Source: Prevotellaceae bacterium (GTDB taxonomy: Bacteria; Bacteroidota; Bacteroidia; Bacteroidales; Bacteroidaceae). From it: DNA of 32,957 nucleotides. Below are positions 9,726 through 16,532 of this stretch, piece after piece; position 1 is the first letter of the stretch; each line of letters starts with the position of its first letter. The notes under the pieces are model-generated. The model worked only from the letters and a program-made list of their open reading frames with translations, did no database searches and was not told the origin of the DNA. The stretch lies in assembly GCA_030531085.1 (NCBI GenBank), contig JAUNOM010000029.1, forward strand, positions 1 through 32,957, read 5' to 3'. The translations under genes and the position numbers were made by a program.

Positions 9726-10124
9726 TTACATTGCCTTGAACGCTTTCAGTATCTTCTCCGCTGTCTCTCTCATGTCCTCATCCGTAAGTTTCATCTTCTC
9801 ACGTCTGAAGTCCATGTCTCCCTCTTCGTTCATGGGCATGAGATGTATGTGTGCGTGTGGCACCTCAAGTCCGAATACGGACATTCCGACCTTCTTGCAT
9901 GGGAAAGCCTTCTTTATTGCTACGGCCACACGCTTGGCAAACACGTGGAAGCGTGAAAGCTCTTCATCGTCCATGTCAAAGATATAGTCCACCTCACGGC
10001 GAGGTATTACAAGTACATGGCCCCTTACTACAGGGTTGATGTCGAGGAACGCATAGAATTCTTCGTTCTCCGCACACTTATAGCTGGGTATCTCACCAGC
10101 TGCTATTCTTGAGAATATGTCCAT
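9726..10124 (-). CDS. HIT-family nucleotide hydrolase
   Basis: This 132-residue cytoplasmic protein of the Hint/HinT branch has the full histidine-triad motif HAHIHLMP (His90, His92, His94). The N-terminal DIFSRIAAGEIPSYK and the GHVLVIPRREVDYIFDMD segment (about 35-52) are typical. Such enzymes hydrolyse the P-N or P-O bond of AMP conjugates such as adenosine phosphoramidate; the exact substrate cannot be read from sequence. It begins 22 bp after greA and is probably co-transcribed from the greA promoter. The length is normal and all triad residues are present. Confidence 0.95.
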   Translation of the reverse strand: MDIFSRIAAGEIPSYKCAENEEFYAFLDINPVVRGHVLVIPRREVDYIFDMDDEELSRFHVFAKRVAVAIKKAFPCKKVGMSVFGLEVPHAHIHLMPMNEEGDMDFRREKMKLTDEDMRETAEKILKAFKAM

Positions 10125-10146
10125 TCCTTATCCTTCTTTTAACGGG

Positions 10147-10611
10147 TTAATACGATATGCTCTCAATCTTCAGCCTCAGTACTCCGCGTGGTATCTTGGC
10201 TTCCACTTCCTCACCTACTTTGTGGTTGAGCAGTGCCTGTGCGATAGGTGTCTCTATGGATATTTTACCCTCCCGCAGGTTAGCCTCATTAGCACTTACA
10301 ATGGTGTAGGTCATCCGGGCGTTGTTAGCCATATTGGTCATCTCCACCTTTGACAGCAGCTGTACAGCATCTGTTGACAACCTACTCTTGTCCACTATCT
10401 TCGCGTCAGCGATGGTTCCCTTTAGCTGGTTTATCTTATTGGCGAGATGTGCCTGTGCCTCCTTGGCCGCATCATATTCAGAGTTCTCTGACAGGTCGCC
10501 CTTGTCGCGTGCCTCCGCAATGGCGGCGCTGGCCTTGGGCATCTCTATAGCCTCAAGGCGGTGTAGTTCTGCCACGAGGTTTTCGTAGCCTTCTTTTGAC
10601 ATGTATGCCAT
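10147..10611 (-). CDS. greA: Transcription elongation factor GreA
   Basis: This 154-residue protein is the standard GreA length. The N-terminal coiled coil (about 1-75) that reaches into the RNA polymerase secondary channel contains GDLSENSEYDAAKEAQ, with the acidic tip residues that support cleavage of backtracked RNA. The C-terminal FKBP-like domain ends in the family signature around ISIETPIAQALLNHKVGEEVEAKIPRG (about 112-142). It is first of a minus-strand run and is followed closely by the HIT gene. A promoter-like pair lies about 240 bp upstream, implying a long 5' leader. Confidence 0.97.
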   Translation of the reverse strand: MAYMSKEGYENLVAELHRLEAIEMPKASAAIAEARDKGDLSENSEYDAAKEAQAHLANKINQLKGTIADAKIVDKSRLSTDAVQLLSKVEMTNMANNARMTYTIVSANEANLREGKISIETPIAQALLNHKVGEEVEAKIPRGVLRLKIESISY

Positions 10612-10854
10612 AATTGTTCTTATTTATGAAAATATTTTTTGGTTATCTGGTTAATAGAGCCGGTCTGCCTTCATGCGGATGCAACAAAAAAGAAGAACCC
10701 CAACCTTGCAACCTCTTTTATATATTAATGGTGCCTGATGTCGTGATATGACATAAAGCATCATTTTTATATACAGGGTCGTTAGTTGGAATCCCTTGTC
10801 TGCTTGATATGTGGCAGTATGTAAATGTACGGCTTTTGGATAGTTTGCCGAGTG

Positions 10855-10886
10855 CAAAGATACACATTATTTTGTTAATACGCAAG
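10855..10886 (-). promoter_or_regulatory. Bacteroidetes-type promoter toward greA
   Basis: Read on the minus strand, TATCTTTG (10855-10862) matches the TAnnTTTG -7 element. CTTG (10883-10886), 20 bp upstream, is one base off the TTTG -33 element. Transcription would start near 10848, giving greA an untranslated leader of roughly 240 nt. This is based on sequence match only. Confidence 0.65.
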
Positions 10887-10921
10887 TTTTTACATATTTT
10901 TCACTCTTTTGCCTGCACAAA

Positions 10922-10953
10922 TTTGGCTGTTTCGTGCAAAATGCTTATCTTTG
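10922..10953 (+). promoter_or_regulatory. Bacteroidetes-type promoter for the CoA-transferase gene
   Basis: TTTG (10922-10925) and TATCTTTG (10946-10953) are separated by 20 bp, an exact match to the TTTG / TAnnTTTG arrangement of the Bacteroidetes primary sigma factor. The expected transcription start is near 10960. This makes the ATG at 10994 the right start rather than the upstream ATG at 10934, which would overlap the promoter. Confidence 0.8.
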
Positions 10954-10993
10954 CATCACAATTTGCAATATAAATTACTATTTAATTAAAGAA

Positions 10994-12499
10994 ATGTATA
11001 AAACTATCACGGCTGCTGAAGCCGCATCTTTAATCAGGAATGGGGAGTCCCTTGGCCTTAGTGGCTTCACACCAGCCGGTGTGCCAAAGGCTGTGACCAA
11101 GGAGTTGGCAAAGATTGCTCTCAGTGAGCACGAGAAGGGAAATGAGTTTCAGGTGAGTCTGTTTACGGGAGCGTCAACAGGCCAGAGTACGGACGGAGAC
11201 CTGGCGGCGGCCAAGGCAATAAAGTTCCGTGCACCTTATACTACTAATGCGGACTTCCGCACACACGTTAACAAAAACGAGATAGCATATAATGATCTGC
11301 ATCTCTCACACATGGCACAGGAGCTGCGCTATGGCTTCTACGGTCCTTTGAACTGGGGTATACTCGAGGTGTGTAAGATAGAGGATGCCGGTGACAAGTA
11401 CCACGTGTATCTTACTGCCGCCGGTGGCATAGCGCCGTCAGTGGCACGCAAGGCGGAGAAGATTATCCTTGAGCTTAACAGCTTCCACAGCGAGGGAGCC
11501 GCATTGTTGCATGATGTCTATGAGCCTGCGGACCCACCATACCGTCAGCCTATAATGATTACAAAGGTAAGTGACCGTATCGGCACGCCATACCTTGAGG
11601 TTGACAAGAGCAAGGTGGTGGGAGTTGTGGAGTGCAATATCCCTGATGAGGCGCGTGCCTTCAAGGGTTCTGACCCTGTGACAGACCAGATAGGCGCTAA
11701 TGTGGCACAGTTCCTTGTCAATGACATGAAGCGCGGCGTCATTCCCCAGAGCTTCCTGCCATTGCAGAGTGGTGTGGGGTCTACCGCCAATGCCATTCTT
11801 TCGGCGTTGGGACAGGACAAGAGCGTGCCGGACTTCAACATATATACCGAGGTTCTGCAGAATGCCATCGTGGACATGATGCTTTCCGGACGTGTCAAGG
11901 ACGCTTCCACCTGCTCGCTGACAGTGGACAATGAGTGTCTCATGAAGGTTTACGACAATATAGACCACTTCGCCAAGCATCTTACCATACGCCAGTCCGA
12001 GATTTCAAACTCTCCGGAGGTGATACGTCGTCTCGGTGTCATCGCCATTAATACGGCTATCGAGGTGGACATCTACGGCAACGCCAACTCAACACACATC
12101 TCCGGTACCAAGATGATGAACGGTATCGGTGGCTCTGGAGACTTTGAGCGCAACGCTTACATATCCATCTTCACCTGCTCGTCTGTGGCTAAGGGCGGAC
12201 TTATTTCGTCCATAGTGCCAATGGTAAGCCATCAGGACCATTCAGAGCATGACGTTAATGTCATCATAACCGAACAGGGCATAGCTGACCTGCGCGGCAA
12301 GTCACCACTGCAGCGTGCACACGCCATTATCGAGAACTGTGCTCATCCCGACTACCGTCCTCTGCTGCGTGAATATCTGAAGATTGCCACTGGCGGACAC
12401 ACACACCACAACCTGTCCGCAGCCTTCGCCATGCACGACACGCTGCGCCGTAAGGGTGATATGCACCTCACTGACTTTGCGGAATATGTGAAGGAGTAG
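10994..12499 (+). CDS. Acetyl-CoA hydrolase/transferase family (succinate:acetate CoA-transferase)
   Basis: This 501-residue class I CoA-transferase starts MYKTITAAEAASLI. The reading frame extends to an earlier ATG at 10934, but the promoter overlaps that and the family starts here. Glu286 in IYTEVLQ is at the position expected for the glutamate that forms the glutamyl-CoA thioester. FTGASTGQ, PLQSGVGSTANAIL and ITEQGIADLRGKSP are typical family blocks. In anaerobic Bacteroidales such an enzyme would move CoA between succinyl-CoA/succinate and acetate or propionate, in the succinate-propionate end-product pathway. It is cytoplasmic. A gluconate-dehydrogenase-like gene follows 43 bp downstream and may be co-transcribed. 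The family is certain; the substrate pair is inferred. Confidence 0.92.
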   Translation: MYKTITAAEAASLIRNGESLGLSGFTPAGVPKAVTKELAKIALSEHEKGNEFQVSLFTGASTGQSTDGDLAAAKAIKFRAPYTTNADFRTHVNKNEIAYNDLHLSHMAQELRYGFYGPLNWGILEVCKIEDAGDKYHVYLTAAGGIAPSVARKAEKIILELNSFHSEGAALLHDVYEPADPPYRQPIMITKVSDRIGTPYLEVDKSKVVGVVECNIPDEARAFKGSDPVTDQIGANVAQFLVNDMKRGVIPQSFLPLQSGVGSTANAILSALGQDKSVPDFNIYTEVLQNAIVDMMLSGRVKDASTCSLTVDNECLMKVYDNIDHFAKHLTIRQSEISNSPEVIRRLGVIAINTAIEVDIYGNANSTHISGTKMMNGIGGSGDFERNAYISIFTCSSVAKGGLISSIVPMVSHQDHSEHDVNVIITEQGIADLRGKSPLQRAHAIIENCAHPDYRPLLREYLKIATGGHTHHNLSAAFAMHDTLRRKGDMHLTDFAEYVKE

Positions 12500-12542
12500 T
12501 GATATTCTAACCTTTTCAAAATAACTTTTAAAACAACTAACT

Positions 12543-13352
12543 ATGGCAAATTTACAGAATTTCTCACTTGAGGGAAAGAACGCGTGGATCACAGGTGCCT
12601 CTTACGGCATTGGTTTCAACATCGCCAAGGCATTTGTTCAGGCAGGTGCGAAGAACATTATCTTCAATGACATCAATGAGGCCGCCCTTGAGCGCGGACT
12701 CGCCAACTATAAGGAGGCTGGCATCACTAACGTAAAGGGATACGTATGTGACGTGACTGACGAGGAGGGTGTTAAGGCTCTCGTGGAGAAGATACACGAG
12801 GAGGTAGGCCAGATTGACATCCTTGTTAACAATGCCGGCATCATCAAGCGCATACCTATGCACGAGATGAAGCGCGCGGAGTTCCAGCAGGTCATTGACA
12901 TCGACCTCGTGGCACCGTACATCTGCTCTGCTGCCGTGCTGCCAGAGATGATGGAGCGTAAGGAGGGCAAGATAATCAACATCTGTTCTATGATGTCCGA
13001 GCTGGGGCGTGAGACCGTTTCCGCATACGCAGCTGCCAAGGGCGGTCTGAAGATGCTCACACGCAACATCTGTTCCGAGTACGGTGAGTACAACATCCAG
13101 TGTAACGGCATTGGCCCTGGCTATATCGCCACACCGCAGACTGCACCTCTGCGCGAGCGTCAGCCTGACGGCTCACGCCATCCGTTCGACTCATTCATCT
13201 GCGCAAAGACTCCTGCTGGCCGTTGGCTCGACCCTTCAGAGTTGGGTGGACCGGCTGTGTTCCTCGCATCAAAGGCTTCTGATGCAGTGAACGGCCACGT
13301 GCTTTATGTGGACGGTGGCATACTCGCCTACATCGGCAAGCAGCCTAAGTAA
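12543..13352 (+). CDS. Gluconate 5-dehydrogenase-like short-chain dehydrogenase (KduD/IdnO type)
   Basis: This 269-residue classical SDR has the nucleotide-binding TGASYGIG (17-24), NNAG (96-99), and a catalytic Tyr162 and Lys166 in AYAAAK with an upstream Ser in ICSMMS. The C-terminal PAGRWLDPSELGGPAVFLAS and VNGHVLYVDGGILAYIGKQPK are characteristic of the gluconate 5-dehydrogenase / 2-deoxy-D-gluconate 3-dehydrogenase (KduD) group, which interconverts keto and hydroxy sugar acids with NAD(P)H during uronate or gluconate catabolism. In many Bacteroidales it sits beside kduI, but no kduI is present here; instead it follows the CoA-transferase gene by 43 bp. A hairpin follows the stop codon. 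The substrate is uncertain. Confidence 0.9.
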   Translation: MANLQNFSLEGKNAWITGASYGIGFNIAKAFVQAGAKNIIFNDINEAALERGLANYKEAGITNVKGYVCDVTDEEGVKALVEKIHEEVGQIDILVNNAGIIKRIPMHEMKRAEFQQVIDIDLVAPYICSAAVLPEMMERKEGKIINICSMMSELGRETVSAYAAAKGGLKMLTRNICSEYGEYNIQCNGIGPGYIATPQTAPLRERQPDGSRHPFDSFICAKTPAGRWLDPSELGGPAVFLASKASDAVNGHVLYVDGGILAYIGKQPK

Positions 13353-13379
13353 GCCATATATTGTGATATTCCTGATAAT

Positions 13380-13420
13380 GGGGTGCACGGGTTATGTAAA
13401 CCTGGTGCACCCCATGTTCT
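13380..13420. terminator. Hairpin terminator between convergent genes
   Basis: GGGGTGCAC (13380-13388) pairs perfectly with GTGCACCCC (13405-13413), and the stem extends inward through gggtt / aacc with one bulge. A modest T-rich stretch (atgttcttt) follows. It is 27 bp after the SDR stop codon and faces the convergent hypothetical gene, so it may serve both directions. No other element is seen up to 13530. Confidence 0.75.
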
Positions 13421-13530
13421 TTAATGACTATTTTATTACTGCCCTCATAATCTACTGCTGCATCTTATGCCTCTTGAGTAACTTCATCGAGACTGCGCTT
13501 TCCTATTCCAATTCAAAATAGCCATATCAA

Positions 13531-14064
13531 CTACTTCCATATACTCATATTAGCTTCGTTATATCCTTCTTTCGGATGGAGTACAAGTGGTGTGGAGTAT
13601 TTGTAAGCACTCACATTATCAAAAATAGCTGATATTTCTCTCGGGGTATATAGATTGAAGAGGCATACGTCCGATTTGATACGTGTGCAGATTATAGTGC
13701 CATCATCAACAAGGATATGTCCTATATAAATATACATATCCTTGACAGTCATTCCTTTATGGTAACCATCAAACACGCTGCGACAATATTCCACGAACTT
13801 GTCAGTTTCTTGCTTATAAAGAGGGTAATTAGTCCAGGCAGGAGTTGTTGTTACCACATCATATGGTCTTTTCTTACGTCTTATTTCTGCAGCCTTGTCA
13901 TCGTATTCATTAATAGTATATATATAAAAGCCGTATTCCGATACATGGCGTTCCGTAACAACCCTATTCCCAATATTTTCTTTTCGTAAATCATCAGCGA
14001 AGCAATACATGGAATAAACAAGGAATAGTGTGCAGGTAAAAAGTGCAATAATAAAGTGTTTCAT
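13531..14064 (-). CDS. Hypothetical secreted protein
   Basis: This 177-residue protein is not recognised. It opens with a signal peptide (MKHFIIALFTCTLFLVYSMYCFA, about residues 1-24), so it is likely exported. The mature part is rich in Tyr and charged residues (for example YGFYIYTINEYDD, IRRKKRPYDVV, VKDMYIYIGHILVDDG) and looks like a small mixed alpha/beta domain. No metal or catalytic motif is evident. The gene is visibly more AT-rich than its neighbours, suggesting separate acquisition. It lies 30 bp downstream of the Sel1-repeat gene on the same strand and is probably co-transcribed with that family. Confidence 0.7.
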   Translation of the reverse strand: MKHFIIALFTCTLFLVYSMYCFADDLRKENIGNRVVTERHVSEYGFYIYTINEYDDKAAEIRRKKRPYDVVTTTPAWTNYPLYKQETDKFVEYCRSVFDGYHKGMTVKDMYIYIGHILVDDGTIICTRIKSDVCLFNLYTPREISAIFDNVSAYKYSTPLVLHPKEGYNEANMSIWK

Positions 14065-14094
14065 ATTTTATGAGACATACATCTTTTTGTATTA

Positions 14095-15663
14095 TTAATG
14101 ACAATCATGCTTTAAAAAGATACCTACAGGCCGCCCTGGTTCTTTTGAACTTGTAGAATAAAGGGTAAGCCTGCCATGCAGACCGTCGGCTTTAGCCGCT
14201 ATTGCCATGTTGCGCATATCATAGCTTATCATGCCTTTTGGCGCATAACGATCCTCTAACATAATGCTGCCATTTCTAAACAGTAGTGTGCCGCCAGAGC
14301 TTATACCAGCCTTAAAGGAGGTGGAGGCCTTGCCCACGGACATTCTGCCCGCCATCTCCCTGCCCTGTGGCTTAACCGTCATGGACATCGGTTTCTCCCA
14401 GACAATGTACTTGCCGCTCCAGTCATACATCACCATGCTGCCATGGTAACTGCCGGCTGGCAAATCCGCCGCGCCTGCACCCTGAACCATGTCTGCATCG
14501 CTGACTTTGCCGCTACCGCTTTCGGGGTCAGGGAATGACAACTCCGTCTTTGCGTCACGACACCCGGCCTTTCGCGCCATGTTGAGATATTCCGCAGCCC
14601 TGTCAGTGTTCCTCTCCACACCATAGCCGTTGCGGTAGCACAGTCCGAGCATATACATGGAGCGTGCGTGCCCGGCATCCGCCGCAGCCTTGAAGCACTC
14701 TACCGCCGCACGGTAGTCCTGTGTGCACCCCAAGCCTTTGTAGAGCATATAGCCCTTTGCATATATGCAGACGGCGGAGCCTATGCCAGCCCCGGCGGAA
14801 TAGTAAGCGTATGCCCTGCTGAAATCCTGCCCTATGCCGTATTGTGCATATTTGAATATGTTGCCAAGAGTAATGTACGCCCTGTCATATCCCATTCTAC
14901 CGGCCTCCTCTAATAGTTGTATGCCCTTTACCGTGTCTGCCTTCAGGCCGGTGCCGGCAATATAGGCCTTTCCAAGAGTGTACATGGAGTATGGCGACTT
15001 GTCCTTGTACGCCCCCTGTTCCAGCGTAGCCATTGCCCACTGCCTTGCCGTTTTCTTCGGATAGTGCCTCAATATGTTCATGGCATAGTTTGTCGATGCC
15101 TTACTGGTCTGCATGGCGGTGTATCCTGTCATGCCGTCAGCCTTGCCCCTGTACAGTCTTATCCTGTCACCTATTGCCAGTGTCCTGTCTGCCAGTGTCA
15201 TTGGTACATCCTTCCATTCCCATATCCATCTCAGTTCCCTCTCCATCCTGTCCTCCTGTGCGGCGGCCTCCACCATGGCGGCATCGTATTCCGGTGCGCT
15301 GACTCTTCTGCCCACGCCCACATCGGGGAAGTCCGGGTCTCTCATGTCTGCATCCACCCTGTAATGCACATCCTCCGGATTTACGGCCGTGGTAATCCTT
15401 CCGTCCACCACGCTGTACCTGCCTTTCACCTTTATATAGACGGAGCGTGCCGATGCGTTGCCGCGCATTCTACCGGCATTCACACTTATGGAGAATGTGC
15501 CGTCATCGTTGAACTTATAGTGCCCGTGCAGGTCCTCCGTGTTGAACATCAGGCTGTAAAGGAACTCCTTGGGGCACTTCCACTTACCCGTGATGCCCTG
15601 CGCCTGCATGGAAGCCATCCACGCGCCAAGCAATAGGATAAATGTTAAAATAAACTGTTTCAT
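14095..15663 (-). CDS. Secreted lipocalin-like / Sel1-repeat / YDWSGK-domain protein
   Basis: This 522-residue exported protein has a signal peptide at 1-22, ending SMQAQ. Residues 22-172 form a lipocalin-like module beginning GITGKWKCPKEFL, with YKFNDDGTFSISVN and VKGRYSVVDGRITT strands. Residues 222-375 are Sel1-type repeats (SMYTLGKAYIAGTGL, KGYMLYKGLGCTQDYRAAV, MLGLCYRNGYGVERN), alpha-helical scaffolds for protein contacts. Residues 402-520 are a C-terminal domain with the hallmark VMYDWSGKYIVWEKPMSM and a RLTLYSTSSKEPGRP ending. The N-terminal module is repeated alone in the next upstream gene, and the Sel1 and C-terminal modules are repeated in the divergent gene at 16533. The function is unknown; a periplasmic or surface interaction role is inferred from the repeats. 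Confidence 0.85.
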   Translation of the reverse strand: MKQFILTFILLLGAWMASMQAQGITGKWKCPKEFLYSLMFNTEDLHGHYKFNDDGTFSISVNAGRMRGNASARSVYIKVKGRYSVVDGRITTAVNPEDVHYRVDADMRDPDFPDVGVGRRVSAPEYDAAMVEAAAQEDRMERELRWIWEWKDVPMTLADRTLAIGDRIRLYRGKADGMTGYTAMQTSKASTNYAMNILRHYPKKTARQWAMATLEQGAYKDKSPYSMYTLGKAYIAGTGLKADTVKGIQLLEEAGRMGYDRAYITLGNIFKYAQYGIGQDFSRAYAYYSAGAGIGSAVCIYAKGYMLYKGLGCTQDYRAAVECFKAAADAGHARSMYMLGLCYRNGYGVERNTDRAAEYLNMARKAGCRDAKTELSFPDPESGSGKVSDADMVQGAGAADLPAGSYHGSMVMYDWSGKYIVWEKPMSMTVKPQGREMAGRMSVGKASTSFKAGISSGGTLLFRNGSIMLEDRYAPKGMISYDMRNMAIAAKADGLHGRLTLYSTSSKEPGRPVGIFLKHDCH

Positions 15664-15732
15664 AAAGTGTGTATTAAAGGTTGTATATTGTGATGTTCAC
15701 AGTAATGGAGTTGTACCGTATGAGTGGCTTAT

Positions 15733-16311
15733 TTACTCCTTGCCGCACTTTATTATTCTGCCAATAACCAGCGAGTCGGACGTCAGCCTGACAGAGAGGT
15801 CACGCCAAGACCACATGAACCACTTCTCCGCCCTTATCATAGTTGACTGCACATCGGCCATAGTGGCGGAACTGTTGTATGACCTCTCACTTATCTCTGT
15901 CATGTAGTAGTCCAAATTGCTGGTCTTCGCATCCGCTATTCTGGGTGGGTTACCGCTTATATCCACATACGCCTTCACGTCCTTTGGCTTCACGCTCGTC
16001 GTTATTCTGCCGTTCTCCACCTTGTATCTGCCTTTAGCCTTGAAGTACATCAGCCTGTGTTTGGAGCTGTAATTGTATTGCTGTCCGTTCAGACGTATTC
16101 CTCCGTAACCTCCTGTATGTTTACGGCCCTTTACCAGCAGTTTGAACTTACCGTTCCTGTAGAATTTATAGTACCCGTTTATGTTGTTGTATCCAAGGTT
16201 TAGCCTGTCCAGTATCTCTTTGGAGCACTTCCATTTGCCCGTAATGTCCTGCGCTGACACATTGGAGAGCGTGAACAACATGACGGTAAAGATAAGTAAT
16301 AGTCGTCTCAT
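15733..16311 (-). CDS. Secreted lipocalin-like single-domain protein
   Basis: This 192-residue protein has a signal peptide (1-20, ending NVSAQ). The whole mature part parallels residues 22-172 of the 522-residue neighbour: DITGKWKCSKEILDRL against GITGKWKCPKEFLYSL, FKAKGRYKVENGRITTSV against IKVKGRYSVVDGRITTAV, then MWSWRDLSVRLTSDSLVIG against IWEWKDVPMTLADRTLAIG. It stops where the neighbour's Sel1 repeats begin. It is 69 bp upstream of that gene on the same strand, pointing to duplication with loss or gain of modules. The molecular function is unknown. The beta-rich, lipocalin-like fold is inferred from the 'GKWKC' opening and strand pattern. Confidence 0.8.
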   Translation of the reverse strand: MRRLLLIFTVMLFTLSNVSAQDITGKWKCSKEILDRLNLGYNNINGYYKFYRNGKFKLLVKGRKHTGGYGGIRLNGQQYNYSSKHRLMYFKAKGRYKVENGRITTSVKPKDVKAYVDISGNPPRIADAKTSNLDYYMTEISERSYNSSATMADVQSTMIRAEKWFMWSWRDLSVRLTSDSLVIGRIIKCGKE

Positions 16312-16376
16312 AGTTATTTTAAGATTAAGTTATAGTTATTATGTTCCTTTATACACGATGTGTTTATTCTATGGTG

Positions 16377-16384
16377 CAAATATA
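16377..16384 (-). promoter_or_regulatory. Possible -7 box for the minus-strand secreted-protein genes
   Basis: TATATTTG on the minus strand fits TAnnTTTG and lies 66 bp upstream of the start at 16311. I find no TTTG at the right distance for a -33 element, so this is weak. Confidence 0.35.
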
Positions 16385-16490
16385 CATAATAAATATCAAA
16401 GCGCCATTATTAATTTGGGTTTATTTTATATGAAATTGGTTTTATAACATAATTTAATCCGTAGAAATACAGGATTTCACGATTAATTTA

Positions 16491-16525
16491 TACCTTTGCA
16501 ATACTATTTAACATAATAGTGGAGG
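16491..16525 (+). promoter_or_regulatory. -7 box and Shine-Dalgarno for the 16533 gene
   Basis: TACCTTTG (16491-16498) fits the Bacteroidetes -7 box, without a clear -33 TTTG. GGAGG (16521-16525) sits 7 bp before the ATG at 16533. A strong Shine-Dalgarno is uncommon in this phylum and fixes the start codon here. Confidence 0.6.
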
Positions 16526-16532
16526 AATCAGT

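Larger units (their letters stand above)
10612..10993. other. Divergent intergenic region between greA and the CoA-transferase gene
   Basis: This is a 382-bp AT-rich gap holding two opposed promoter-like pairs (separate entries). Between the greA-side promoter and greA lies about 240 bp with no gene I can support. It contains an interrupted palindrome (ATGTC at 10738-10742 and GACAT at 10750-10754). A 68-codon minus frame at 10651-10857 starts inside the -7 box, so it is unlikely to be translated from that promoter. Confidence 0.7.

Noticed and set aside
10651-10857. 68-codon minus-strand gene upstream of greA
   Set aside because: Its start codon lies within the -7 box of the greA promoter, and the translation has no signal peptide or family resemblance.
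10934-10993. Twenty-residue N-terminal extension of the CoA-transferase
   Set aside because: It overlaps the promoter -7 box, so it would not be in the transcript; the family starts at the ATG at 10994.
13306-13521. Small plus-strand membrane protein after the SDR
   Set aside because: The frame starts inside the SDR gene and runs through the terminator hairpin; the apparent hydrophobicity comes from AT-rich noncoding DNA.
14917-15636. Plus-strand 239-codon open frame
   Set aside because: It is antisense to the lipocalin-like/Sel1 gene, His/Cys-rich by codon mirror and lacks any domain or start signal.
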